From contig CM057142.1 in NCBI GenBank assembly GCA_029964075.1, forward strand, positions 36,892,392 through 36,956,391: 64,000 nt of DNA. Direction: 5' to 3'. Below the pieces are notes generated by a model. The model saw only the letters and a program-made list of their open reading frames with translations. It did no database searches and was not told where the DNA came from. This document shows, piece by piece, positions 1 through 11,074 of the stretch. Position numbers and translations under genes: made by a program. The stretch's first letter is position 1. Every line of letters starts with the position of its first letter. The stretch comes from Patiria pectinifera. Lineage: Eukaryota; Echinodermata; Asteroidea; Valvatida; Asterinidae.

Positions 1-3000
1 CAAACGGTTTGCTACACGCTACCTTGGAATTATAAGCTTGATTTATCCTCATTTCGTTGTCCATTACAGCCATAGACTGTGTGCCAAAGCCAATTCATGT
101 CATCACCAAAGCCAATAGTCATCACCTGAAAACATCAGTTGTCTGCACACATACTCGGTAAGTTTTAAAATGTTTACGACAAATATCGATTAAAATGACA
201 AAGGAAGAGTCGACAAGGAATCAAGGCACTGATTACGTATTGTTTTCAATTTGTTCTAAATTACATCCGAGCTACCCAGAGAAGTTAAGCTTTAAGCAAA
301 GCATTCTTCATCCATTAATAATCCTGCGGATTATGTGAAAACAATTTAGTCGTGCACTCTATCTTAAAAGCATGAAACTTCACCCTGCAGACATTTATAT
401 TCATGAGACAAGTCATTTCAGATGTGGACATATCGCAAATTCACTCTTTTACGGTTACAGGACAGCCATTTTGAAAATGGGTGTACCGTTACAATTTTCA
501 TGTTTTGCGGTCTTTCTTTTACAATGCTGATTGGACGGTAACCTATCTTTTCAAGTTATACGACCTCATTTGATAGCGCTATACGGGGCACTTCATCATT
601 GTTTTGCCAATTTGTTGTTGTTTGTAATGATATTTATAGGATTTGTTACCATTTTAACCATTATGACATATTACCAAAAACCTAAACCCGCCTAGGCTGT
701 TAATTGTGTGAGTGTTTGTGTATTTTTGGAGTCAAAAAGCTGTGTCATACAGGGTGAGTAAAAAAAAGCGGAACCCAAACCTCCAAAAAATATATTCATG
801 TTTAGTAAAACATGTGGCACCAAAAATAATAATGACTGGAAAGCCAATTTTATAAGCAACTTTTAGATGAAAAAAATACTGAAATTGCTCAATCCGTTTA
901 AATAATACAACCACTTGAACACAGTTAAAACTATTGCAATATCATCTGGGGTGGGTCTTCATCGTGTGATAAACTACTTTTTTTTTACAAAAACGAGCTG
1001 TTCGAATAATTTCCAATGCTGAGATCACACCACTATTTGCCAATGTTAAATTATTGCAATTCAATGACCTTAATTGTCTCAATCTCGGTAAATTCATATA
1101 CAAATATATGAATAATTTGCCCCCTTTGGGTTTCAGCTCATGTTTTACTTAAAATTCAAATGTTCACTGTTATAAAACCAGCAGTATCGCGCAGAAATAT
1201 CATTATGTTGGCTTTACAATGTTCAAAGTTGAATGGCGCAACTATTTTGGAAAATTCTGTTATTTCTCGGATTATTCCGCTCGACCCAGGACTATAAAAT
1301 AGCGCACTGGGTTGGAGTAGTAAAAGTGTCCATATGCATGTAGATGTCCTGTGTGATGGTTTACAAACTACGCAGTTGCACTCATCAGGTATAGGAGAGC
1401 CTTCTGTCTGACGAGTTTTCATACTCGAACAGCCAGTCTCATCTGCTAAATGTACGTTTGGGTTTCAGCTTTTGTCAAATTAATTTGAAACTTCAAAAAT
1501 CCAAACGAAAAAATAATTCGGAATTTGTTTTGGATAAGGCTATAATCGTACTTCCAAATGTGTTTTGAAATAGGAATCTTCATCTAAGAATAATGGTTTT
1601 GAGCCAAAACTCCGAATATCGTGTCTTGACACATTCCCACCACCACAACGATAATACCTGGTGGGATAGAATAATGTTTTGTTTAGTCTAAATAAGTTAT
1701 TTAAGTGCATTGTTTATGTTTTTTTGGCCACCTTAGGCTTTCCAAGAACCAATCGTCTTCCAGGTTCTCCAGCTTTCATCTTAAAAAGGTAAGTGAAAGC
1801 AAGACTAAGGGATAACGCATGAGTCCTTCACATGAAAGTTGAACATAACATTATAAAAAGCTCTCATCAAAACATCAGTAATTGTTCCATTTTGTAATAT
1901 TTTTCAATTTGCAAAGAAGTTAACTGAGCTTCTCGTGTAATGTCTGAACAATTCGGCGTAACGCCCAAACAAAAATGGCCAAAACTTTGTATGTTGTCTG
2001 AAACTGAACTTTGTTTTTAAATAAAGACGAATTTAAAATGTGGTAGAAATTAGAATAAGTTGTCCTTGCAGTCAAAATCAATCAAGTAACAGTTTTCAAT
2101 CCCGTAAGAATTCTCAGCCTAAAAAAAGCAGGATTGACTGCCTTGGACTGCTCGATGATACAGCTATGCTTTCACTCCAGGATTATGATAAAACATCTGC
2201 GACCAGGCAGCTTGCCTGCTTTGTCTGTTTGCCCAGTTGGACTACACAAAGTACTTGCTGTATATGATCCGTTGGGTTTATACCAGTGTTGCCCAATTGA
2301 TTGCAGAACCTGCCTCTGTATCAGATTCAAACCGACCTACCGTCTCCTGAACCAAATTTTGTTTTTGTTTTTTTGTTTTTCATTTTTGTGCGTTTTTTTT
2401 CGATGAAAATATTTATCCATATGCTTCTGTCAGTTGCATCTTTCTTCTTTTTTGGCTTTTTATTGCTATACGTTGTTATATATATTTTGTATGTGCACCA
2501 CGAAAAAGTTCTCAAACCTAAATTAGGTATAAAACATGTTCAACCGAAACTCCCCAGCGAAATGCAACGAAGAGTAACTCTTGCCTGACTCACTTTATTA
2601 AATTTGCTTTCGTGGATGACTGTAAAGTTGTCAGTGTTAAACAAGTTGTAACCCATTTTCATCTGCAATATCAAACTGAAATCCCATGTTTTTTGAGTAA
2701 TTGCAGTGAGCATTCTCGTAAAAAGCAGCGCGTTAACTTTAATGTTGAACGATTTCTACAGCACAACTTTGTATAAATCGGATGCGAATAGGCCCTGAGT
2801 GATCAACAAAGAAACCCCTCATTGCGCATTTACGTCACTTATGCCATGACAACGGAAAGTCATATGGCATGTTCTAACCATTATTGTAAACGTTTTATTT
2901 CACACCCACTTAGACACATCGCTGAAATTCACGGGGTTTATCTGGGAAAGCCCGAGGTACACATTACCGTTAGCAATTCCACTACTGATAAAAAGTCACG

Positions 3001-3550
3001 TGATATGTTTTAACCAATGGAAAATGTTTTCCGCCACACCCTGTTGGACAAACACGGGGCCAACTCGAAAAGCACGAATTATGTACAGGCGCAATTATTG
3101 TTAATATCAAGTCACTATTATTGGGTAAAACAGCGATGACTTATTTTCTCATGCGTTCTACTTTATATACACATAGCTGTGTACATCAGTTTATACTTTG
3201 GAATAAAACCCCTCAGTTTCAAGTCAAAGGTTTGTTATGAGTACCAGTACTGCATGTAAAAGTCAACATTGTAAATGCAATTTCAATGGGCCCGAGAGCC
3301 TGGGCCCAGGTCGTCGGGAGAATTTCGTGTACAAATATTATGAGATCTGTCGAGAAAAAGTTGAAGTGCAAACAACTGAAATAGGACTGAAGTCCACGGA
3401 CAAAATACGACTATCTAACGACTTGTCATCAAGTCTAGGGTTCTGGTATCTCGTATCTGGAAATACCCAGCTTACTACATGAGGGGCGGGAACACAAAAC
3501 TTGCACTCAAAATATAGACTTTGCATTTAGCATCTCTTTCGAGTACGTAT
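1..3550. repeat. Dispersed composite repeat family A, copy A1
   Basis: This block is repeated, in the same order, at 52386-54598 plus 60907-63870; parts recur at 3905-5620 and 16686-18104. Shared landmarks are the opening caaacggtttgctacacgct, the motif ctcggtaagttttaaaatg near 150, and gtaccagtactg near 3240. It contains a LINE tail (about 960-1150), a T-rich tract near 2350, and a segment near 2930-3200 with CACGTG and CCAAT followed by TATAAAG-like and AATAAA-like sequence. No protein longer than about 95 residues is open and none is recognised. It may be a large non-autonomous element or a duplicated gene remnant. The left end runs off the window. Confidence 0.75.
960..1150 (+). pseudogene. 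LINE reverse transcriptase C-terminal remnant in A1
   Basis: The DNA matches the better preserved copy at 53715-54030, whose translation has the pattern of the C-terminal tail of CR1/Jockey-like LINE ORF2 proteins (a His-Thr-Thr-Pro-Leu-Phe-like stretch, then a Gly-Lys-Phe-Ile-Tyr, Asn-Asn-Leu-Leu-Pro stretch). Here the frame is broken by small deletions, including one near 1018-1022 that removes the Tyr-Arg-Asp region. It is a dead fragment carried by family A. Confidence 0.5.
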
Positions 3551-3554
3551 AGAG

Positions 3555-3900
3555 TCAGAGTGTTATAACATTGGACAAATATTGACGATATAGTTTGTTT
3601 TTCTTGTTGATAGATTTGAGGAGGGAATGCGTAATACAAGGGGTTTTCGAGCTGTGGCTGGTTTTGGTTTTATGGTTATGTCGAACTAAAGGAATATTTT
3701 TATCATACAGATAATTAAAATTATCCATAAATGTATTATATACTGATTCGGGGTTATTACAAAAAAATACATCCGTCCAATCAAACGAATGCAAGTTATC
3801 AATAAAATGTTGAAGATTAACATTAGCAAAATCACGAGTGTAGGAAACATTATTTTTGTGGCTAGATTCAGTATTTGAGTTAGAGGATTGTATCAACGTA
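3555..3900 (-). pseudogene. LINE ORF2 fragment (linker between endonuclease and RT)
   Basis: A 113-residue minus-strand frame reads like the region between endonuclease and reverse transcriptase of CR1/Jockey/RTE-like LINEs: an Asp-Trp block, a Tyr-Asn-Thr-Phe block, then Pro-Cys-Ile-Thr-His-Ser-Leu-Leu-Lys-Ser-Ile and Lys-Asn-Lys-Leu-Tyr. In the family this place usually reads Pro-Trp-Ile-Thr. It interrupts family A sequence: the left flank matches 5270 and the right flank matches 620. It is antisense to the other LINE tails here, so it is an independent 5'-truncated insertion or part of a rearrangement. No RT catalytic motif is present. Confidence 0.6.
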
Positions 3901-3904
3901 AAGA

Positions 3905-5625
3905 ATTTGTTGTTTGTAATGATATTTCAACCATTATGACATTTTACCCCAAACCTATACCCACCTAGGCTGTTAACTGTGTGAGTGTTTGTGTGTTTCT
4001 AGATTCAAAAAGCTGTGTCATACAGGGTGAGTCAAAAAAAGCGGAACACAAACCCCAACAAATATATTTCATATTTAGTAAAAAATGTAGCACCAAAAAA
4101 TAATAATGACTGGAAAACCAATTTTATGTGCTACTTTTATATGAAAAAATACTGAAAAAAGCTCAATCCGTTTAAAGAATTTAACCATTTGAACACAGTT
4201 AAAACTATTGCAATCTCATCCGGGGTGGGTTTTTATCGTATGATTAACTTCTTATTTACAAAAACAAGCTGTTCGAATAATTTCCAATGCTGGTTATCGA
4301 GATCATACCACACCATTATTTGCCAGTCTTAAATTATTGCAATTCAATAACCTTAATTGTCTCAATTTCGGTAAATTCATGTACAAATATATAAATAATT
4401 TGCTCCCTTTGTGTTTCAGCTCATGTTTTACTTGAAATTCTAATGATAACTGTTGTAAAACCAGGAGTATCGCAAAGAAATATCTTTATGTTGGCTTTAA
4501 TAGAACGACAATGTTAAAAAATGGAATAGTTCAACGTGGCACGAGTTTCTGGAATAGTCTAAGTACCCTCTTAAAACGTCCTCAACTCGTATCTACATTT
4601 ATAAAAAAAAAATGAAAACATAACTTCTTACATCTTCTTATTTTCAGTCTTTTAATTCTTTTTTAATATACAACAATGGCTTAATGTCTCCCATTGTCCT
4701 TATAGTGTCCAACGGGTCAGGGAACAAAAGCGATCACTTCACCCTATCCCCGTGTTGTTATGTGAATTATGTATATAGTTCCATTATGTTAATAATAGTT
4801 TTGTGTAAAATTACTTCGTATTATATTTTGTATGTTTAAAGAAAATTGGGTTAAAATGAGTTTTCACAGTGTGAGTAAAATGATTTTTTTCTTTTGTTCT
4901 TTTTAACTACACGAAAACACAGGAATATCTATGTAAACACGGGCTGCTTATCCATTCAATGGGGTGTGTGGGACAATGGAATGTGTGCGATTTCAATGGG
5001 CCCGAGGACCTTGGCCTAGGTCGTCGGGAGAATTTCGTGTACAAACATTATGGGAGCTGTCAAGAAAAAGTTAGAGTGTAAACAACTGAAATAGGATTTA
5101 ATTTCACGGACTAAATGCGACTACCTAAAGACTTGTCATGGAGTCTAGGGTTCTGGTGTCTCGAATCTGGAAATACCCAGCTTACATTAGGGGCGGGAAC
5201 ACAAAACTTGCACTCAAAAATACAGACTTTGCATTTAGCATCTCTTTCACGTACATATAGAGTCAGAGTGTTATAACATAATGATTGACGGCACAGATTG
5301 AATGGCGCAACTATTTTGGGAAATTCTGTTATTTCACGGATTATTCCGCTCGACCCAGGACTATAAAATAGCGCGCTGGGTAGGAGTAGTAAAAGTGTCC
5401 ATGTAGACGTCCTGTGTGATGGTTTACAAACTACGCAGTTGCACTCATCCGGTATAGGAAAGCCTTCTGTCTGACGAGTTTTCATACTCGAACAGCCAAT
5501 CTCATCTGCTAAATGTACGTTTGGGTTTCAGCTTATGTCAAATTAATTTGAAACTTCAAACATCCAAACGAAAAAATAATTCGGAATTTGTTTCGGATAA
5601 TGCTATAATTATGGTGGCCCTGAAG
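3905..5625. repeat. Family A, copy A2 (central part)
   Basis: This block matches about 620-1560 of A1 and 52990-54598 of A4, with an extra stretch at 4600-4990 that A1 lacks. It begins with aatttgttgtttgtaatgat and ends near 5610 at the uninterrupted sequence caaattaatttgaaacttc (about 5538-5556). That sequence is the empty-site equivalent of the LTR element insertion at 54599. A2 directly follows A1, so family A parts are arranged head to tail here. Confidence 0.7.
4200..4613 (+). pseudogene. LINE reverse transcriptase C-terminal tail
   Basis: The plus strand carries the same tail as 53715-54030 and runs further to the end of the protein. Near 4535-4612 one frame reads a Thr-Ser-Phe-Trp-Asn-Ser-Leu-Ser-Thr block, then a Lys-Lys-Lys run and a TGA stop, as LINE ORF2 proteins typically end. 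Upstream, frameshifts break the reading. The following 4614-4800 could be the LINE 3' untranslated region. It is a dead fragment. Confidence 0.55.
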
Positions 5626-5850
5626 GGACATCGCATATCGCAAACGTGTGCGCATACGTATGCGATGTCGCGAAATTTATCGCGAATGTGTGCGCACACG
5701 TATGCGATGTCGCAAAATTTATCGCGAATATGTGCGCACACGTATGCGATGTCGCAAAATTTATCGCGAATATATGCGCACACGTATGCGATGTCGTGAA
5801 ATTAATCGCGAATATGTGCGCACACGTATGCGAATTTGTTTGCAATGTCG
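5626..5850. repeat. 42-bp tandem repeat, about five units
   Basis: Units begin near 5619, 5661, 5703, 5745, 5787 and 5829. Each contains tgcgatgtcg, aaatttatcgcg and the self-complementary tgtgcgcaca. The first unit also has the palindrome cgcatacgtatgcg. Because 42 is divisible by three, several frames on both strands stay open through the array. These are not genes. The last unit decays near 5850. Confidence 0.9.
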
Positions 5851-6006
5851 TGAATTTTATTGCATACCTTGTCGCATACCTTTCAGTAAAATTCCTAATG
5901 AACTGGGGAGTTGTAGCAGCTAGTCTGGAATCTAGACGTACTGTTAGATATAAATAGGGTCTGACTAATAAACCTTCGCGCGCACGCTGTTCCTCGTGCA
6001 ATCGTT

Positions 6007-6151
6007 ACTACTAGTACTGTCGAGCGCAAACTTGCTACTTGCGCAACTTTGAAATTTGCGCGCGCAAGTTTGAAACTTGCACGCGCAAATTTCAAATTTC
6101 AAATTTCAAAGTTGCGCAAGTAGCAAGTTTGCGCTCGACAGTACTAGTAGT
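6007..6151. repeat. Perfect long inverted repeat (51-bp arms)
   Basis: The left arm 6007-6057 and right arm 6101-6151 are exact reverse complements, separated by 43 bases. The arms start with actactagtactgtcgagcg. Inside the spacer a second hairpin, gcaagtttgaaacttgc, is nested near 6064-6080. The perfect match shows the structure is young or under repair conversion. It could extrude as a cruciform or, if transcribed, fold as a hairpin RNA. No flanking target duplication was recognised. Confidence 0.9.
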
Positions 6152-6520
6152 TTAGCTTTAGAACACCTAAATAAACACTAATCTGTGACAGTTTTTAAAC
6201 ATGTGACGCAGTTTATCCAATGAACATGTTTAATTTGAAAACATATTTGGTGTTTAAAATCAGCACACTGACGGTGTTTAATCTTTAAACGGAACAGTGT
6301 TTAAAATATATACATCAAAGGCGTTTAACATTTAAATACTACCGACGTTTAAAAAGTAAACACATAGTCAAATAGAAAACACGTCAAACTGTTATTGTTT
6401 TCAACATGTGACACGTTTATTGCCTGTGACAGATTTTAAACATGTGACGCCATTTATTATTATTTTCAAGTGTTTATATTCACAGTGTGTGTTTAGTTTT
6501 CGAACGGTTTTGAAAATTGC
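6152..6520. repeat. TTTAAAC / GTGTTTA-rich block, copy 1
   Basis: The words gtttaaa, ttaaac, gtgtttaa and acatgtgac recur in both orientations throughout. A related block lies at 16180-16525, where gtttattaggtgttgaata parallels the reverse complement of 6160-6180. The blocks are probably diverged copies of one mobile element or satellite. No open reading frame of interest is present. Confidence 0.45.
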
Positions 6521-7277
6521 AAGTAAAACTTCAGTCACAATATTAACAACATTGAAATAAACGAATTTAGGGCAGTTCACAAAGCTGTCTTCGTTTTCAC
6601 CTATAGATTGTGGTTAAAGGCTTATTCAGTTCTATCAAATCATGAAAATGATAACAACATATTCAGATAATAACCAAAATGGACACCATAAAATACAAAT
6701 GTATTTTTATGGTTACCCCTAGAGAATATTTTACATCACGACCGCAAAACTAATGTGACATTTATGTGAATATACTACCATGACTATCAGTATGTTTTCA
6801 ACAATCTTTTTTTTTAAGACCCCAACATTTTAAGGCCAATTACAACTTTTACAAGTACCAAAACAAAGAAACAAAACATAAACAAACACAACATGGTGAA
6901 TTTGAAGTAAATGAATATATCCGTAAAAAGGGCTAAAAACAATTATTTTTCCAATTCAATGCGATTTAGAAGTAAAACTGCAAATGAATTATACATGTTT
7001 ATCAAAACCTATTAAGGTTTGCGTTATAGTTTGTAGTGGAAAAATAAGTATTGATCTTTGGCTGAGATTTCAACAATATATCCAATTAATCTATACACAA
7101 ATACCTTGTAGTGAACTGCATGAATTTGCTGGAATCTGCCCTGAATATTTTTCTCTGATTATGATTTTTTTAAAAATAACTCAAAGCATGTGAAAATACT
7201 TTGGATACTCCAAATCAAAGGCATAGTACCCCGAGGATGGAGAGGAAGCACATCACTAGTACTCGTGTAGTTCGAGA
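6521..7277. other. Unannotated AT-rich stretch
   Basis: I see no convincing gene, repeat or structure here, apart from a T run near 6810 and an unrecognised 69-codon open frame at 6984-7193. The part next to 7278 would be the 3' untranslated region if the exon at 7278-7352 is real. Confidence 0.4.
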
Positions 7278-7352
7278 CTATCTTGATGGTGTCTCCACAT
7301 AATACGCAAACGGTGGTTTTGATGCAGATAGTCTGTCTGGTTCAGCAGCATT
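7278..7352 (-). CDS. Candidate terminal exon of an unrecognised minus-strand gene
   Basis: Read on the minus strand, tgtttatgtccacag is a good 3' splice site just above 7352. The exon then gives 24 in-frame codons, starting Asn-Ala-Ala-Glu-Pro-Asp, and a TAG stop at 7280-7278. It joins in phase 0 to the candidate exon at 7898-7993. The composition is protein-like, with many charged residues and codons unlike the surrounding AT-rich DNA. I do not recognise the family. The call rests on splice signals and coding feel alone, so it could be chance. Confidence 0.35.
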   Translation of the reverse strand, partial: NAAEPDRLSASKPPFAYYVETPSR

Positions 7353-7897
7353 CTGTGGACATAAACAAGATTTCTGAGTGAGCCATACAAAAACTGATCA
7401 ACTTTGAAAGTGAAACCAGACCCTAAAATGACAAGTCATTAAATAAAGTTTACTCAAGGAAGAATATGAAAACTGAATACAAAATTGAGTTCAAAAGTAG
7501 ATTGCACAATTGTAGGCCTTTTTGGGACTCACGTAAATGTTAACCTTTGTTATCCAAGATAATGTGCACAAAGACTGTAAAGTTACAGTTTGAGCTTGAT
7601 CATGGATCAAAAATTAAAAAAATATCTGAAGAAAATAGGCAAGCTTTTCACAGCTTCGTACATAACTTTGCAGTCATGTAGGTATTTACGGAGACTTTGT
7701 ATTTAAAATTGTATTTTAAACCAAACTTGACTTTAGGTCACCTAGAATGTAATACTTTTTCATTTCAGGATGTTTTACCACCAGAGTAAATTTACAGTGG
7801 AAGTTGAAAGGTTCTTTTACAAGATAGAATCTCTGTCAAACATCATCATTCAAGGAAATTGAAGATTTGAATAATATATTTTACAATACAAAAATAC

Positions 7898-7993
7898 CTC
7901 ATGAATAGTTAGCACTCTCCTCGTCTTCGTACCCGCGCCACGTTCAAACTTGGTGTTCTGCTGGACGTACATGCATGCAGTTACATCGAGCAT
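7898..7993 (-). CDS. Candidate internal or first coding exon, same gene
   Basis: On the minus strand a 32-codon open stretch begins ATG at 7993-7991, directly after ctctgcag (a possible 3' splice site). It ends in GAG before GTATTTTTG, a plausible donor, at 7897. It contains a basic run, Thr-Lys-Thr-Arg-Arg-Val-Leu-Thr, and is GC-richer than its surroundings. An in-frame TAG lies four codons before the ATG. So either translation starts here and yields a protein of only about 56 residues, or the exon is internal and earlier exons lie beyond 8000 that I could not find. The intron to the next exon would be 7897-7353, 545 bases. Confidence 0.35.
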
Positions 7994-8004
7994 CTGCAGA
8001 GGAC

Positions 8005-9130
8005 CCTATATTCAAAACATAACACATGTTCTGTAAAACGAAAGTTTTTGAATCACGCACTGCGGGTTTTTCAAAAGTTTTATACACAGCTGATATATAC
8101 AATCACACACTGCCAAAGCCAAATGACGATCAACGCCAAAAGACACTTAGCCTACCTTATTTTAAAAGTCAATAGCTTCCTTTATCTGCATGCAAGGGAT
8201 TAGACACACCCTGAAAATATACAGACAGAAAATATTAAAACAATATACGCCCATATTATCATGTGAAATGAAAATTATGATTAAAAAATCCACTTCACTG
8301 AATTTTCTAAGATTACAAACATTTTGACACGGCGTGTTTGCAATTGCAATTCGCACCATATGCTTTAGCCTCATATTAATATAGCGGTACGCCATTAAGG
8401 AGGTCCGCTCAAATGATTAGATTTAAGGACGCCAAGAACAACCCAAGACAAACAGACAAAATCAAAACACCAGGAGGAGTCAACTTATGTTTGGTCTCAT
8501 GAACTTGTTACAGATTACTTGTTTACAAAATCAATTACGATAGTTCTGGATCTGAATCTCAATCTAACTCAAAAAACAAGAGTTACAAAAAGCAGACTTG
8601 GATTCTACTTCCAGCTCTATAAATTGTAATAACGTTGCCAATGATAAATTATATTCGCAAAGTTTGTATTTCTAAAGTTGCCCCGGTTCCTAAGTTTTCC
8701 AGGTTCCTAATATTCTTGGTTCTAATATTTTAATCAGGTTCCAAGTTCACAGGTTCCTAATATTTTAATAAGGTTCCCAGTTCACAGGTTCCTAATATTT
8801 TAATATTTTAATCAGGTTCTCCGAAGTTCCCCGAACCGCCGAACGCCTGGCAAGTGTACGGCTTTGTTGTTAACTAGGCCTCCATATTGCACCTGACATG
8901 AAACAGTCGTATTGCAATAAATCAACATGTGACACACGGTGATTAAAACTTGATATGAGTATAACGAAGACTAATTCACCCCAAACTCACTCCTTTCATC
9001 AACATGAAATAAACTAAAACCTAGCCCAGCGGTAGCAGAAAACTTGCATTGTGACATTAGAATGTAAAGAAAATACAAATTTCGCTCATTTGAAACTAAT
9101 ATGTTGGTTTTCAAGCACAAATCTATGAAC
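8005..9130. other. Unannotated stretch with a short tandem repeat at 8690-8825
   Basis: No gene was recognised. Between about 8690 and 8825 a unit of roughly 35 bases made of caggttcctaatattttaat plus a second caggttcc is repeated three times with decay. The remainder is AT-rich without clear structure. Confidence 0.5.
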
Positions 9131-9444
9131 ACGATACTTCATTTTATCACTGAAAGATAAAATACATTATTCTCCACAAACGCACAGTTGAGTCCTACAC
9201 TTTCTTTTATCAGCTGATGGTTGCTATGGTGTAGGAAAAGTAGACATATCGATTGGCCTAATTGCAGTTTGCCGCCCCTTGATGGCATGAAGCCAAAAAC
9301 GATGCTCTTGGCATAAGGATGGATGCTTTTTGCTAAGTTGATACAAATGTAATTAGTTCACGCGCGCATTGACGCGCTAAGTGCATTTGGGGCAAGAAAG
9401 GCCAGTTCGGCGTAGGTTTTTGAGACCGCTACATCAAAAATAAA
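9131..9444. repeat. Repeat Y, copy 1 (~310 bp)
   Basis: The block is about 97% identical by eye to 14606-14915, with roughly eight substitutions. It starts with a small hairpin, attttatc / gataaaat, and includes an Ile-Asp-Trp-like run and cacgcgcgcattgacgcgc. It ends at aaaaataaa, after which the two copies diverge completely. This copy lies directly upstream of the GC-rich region and candidate exon at 9851, so it might act as a promoter or enhancer. No target duplication was found. Confidence 0.8.
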
Positions 9445-9850
9445 TTTCTCTCGGAATATTTTGTTTTTCGCTTATATTTCAATGGGTGTTTCGTTCATAA
9501 TTGAACATCGTTTGGTGAATTGTCTCTGGGATGGTATAGGATTTTTGTTATACAACTGGCTGCAGTGATCTTGTGAGTTTTCGCAACTTTTCGTCATTTC
9601 GATGCTTCGCCCAGCCGTGGGCGTGATGCCGTACGCTGATCAGAGTGGGCCTGGTGACTGCAGTCTGCTAAATCATCGGACAGATCGTACTTAATTTACT
9701 TCATGTGCGTTTCTTCAGCTGACTTGAACTTTCAGTTATTTGTTCAACCTCTTGGTGAGGTTTTGGAGATCGTGATTAGTCCATCAGTGAAGCTTGTGTG
9801 CGTGAATCATGTTCTGTTGTTAGTCTACGAACACTGAAGTACGCAACTTT

Positions 9851-10078
9851 ATGACCGGCGGAGTACGGTCGGTGAATCCCCCGCCTAGATTTCAGTCCAT
9901 CCGGTACCGGCTGAGGTTCACGGCATGCTTGGCCGCGGAAACGCGGGAGTGCAGTGTGAAACCACGTCTATATTCAGGCCTGAACGTTGTTCATGACGTC
10001 CAGATCCCGGGATTTTTTCCTGCGTTTATACAGTATTGGACATCATGCGCAAACATGCTATCATGGATGGAATTAGAG
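9851..10078 (+). CDS. Candidate first coding exon, unrecognised protein
   Basis: The ATG at 9851 follows an in-frame TAG about 35 bases upstream and opens 76 codons, ending Met-Glu-Leu-Glu at a GTGAGA donor (10079). The region from about 9590 to 10080 is clearly richer in GC and CpG than its surroundings, as expected of a promoter with a first exon. The exon joins in phase 0 to 10784. The peptide resembles nothing I know, and the ATG context is weak. It may instead be the first exon of a non-coding RNA or a 5' untranslated exon. Confidence 0.3.
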
Positions 10079-10783
10079 GTGAGAATTTTCCAATTATAGG
10101 CCTAGCTCTGGTTTCGGGCCAATTTTTGTCAGTGTTGCTGTGTAGTTTCGTGTGAAGTTTTTGGGGCTCCGCACCCGTGATTCAAAGAGGCTCGGCCTCA
10201 CTGCCAACCATACCGTAGGCGAGAATGAATCGGTCGTGCTGGATTGATCTTTGAGTAGGGCCTAGATAATTGAATGGTACAATTAAGATGGACCGACTAT
10301 AATTGTTGTGATGTTGAATGACAACTGCCATAAATGTCCGAAAAGATGATGTTTGAATTCAATGTCACTTATCAGTGTTGACAAATTTTGGCAGATCTGG
10401 TTAAAATTCAATCATTCGGAATATGGGGGAGATACTCAGATAAATTTCGATGGAGCCTCCTAATTTTTGCCTGCAGTGAGTTTGTTCCATTTTTCTATAG
10501 TAAACTATGGGAACCAAGCAAGTAATTTTCTGGGCGAGTGCTTGAATTTTATTAATTCTGAGTAGGCCTAGGCCTATAGCTGATTCTTTCTTCATCGGTT
10601 TCTACAAAAATAAATAGGCATAGGGCCTATAACCTGACCATTCTTCTCCCTTCATGGGTGCAATTGTAAAATCCCAATATAATCAAATACATTTTTAAAT
10701 TATAAATAGGGCCTAAATAAATAAACGCATGTTTAAAAAAAAAATGAAATGGATAGCTGCTGCTTTGAGTATTGTTTTTACAG

Positions 10784-11074
10784 GATGCCACGGCACAGCA
10801 GACACTGCAAATTGGTTGGGGACAGGAACTTTTACCATTGAATACTCGATCTGCGGGTTGTCTTCCAAGTTCGGAAGTCTATAGCAAGGTCGGTTGGTTA
10901 CTGATGATCGCTCAGCAACTTGGTAACGTGCACAATATCAACTGTTGCCGAATTAAATGCACTCATCAGGAAACTGCCTTAACACAGAAGGAGTCGCATA
11001 CTTCTACTTTGCGAACATGGTCTGTTAATTTCTACGGACATCTGTTTGAATTTAATCGGCACTGGATGCAATAG
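10784..11074 (+). CDS. Candidate second exon with stop, unrecognised protein
   Basis: The exon follows a strong 3' splice site (tattgtttttacag, ending at 10783) and gives 96 codons, starting Asp-Ala-Thr-Ala-Gln-Gln, and a TAG stop. With 9851-10078 it would encode about 172 residues, and both junctions are phase 0. No domain, signal peptide or membrane segment is evident. A long open exon with matched splice sites supports transcription. The coding status is uncertain. Confidence 0.3.
   Translation, partial: DATAQQTLQIGWGQELLPLNTRSAGCLPSSEVYSKVGWLLMIAQQLGNVHNINCCRIKCTHQETALTQKESHTSTLRTWSVNFYGHLFEFNRHWMQ

Noticed and set aside
5521-6001. Cys- and His-rich repeat frames over the 42-bp array
   Set aside because: They are by-products of a tandem unit divisible by three, open on both strands.
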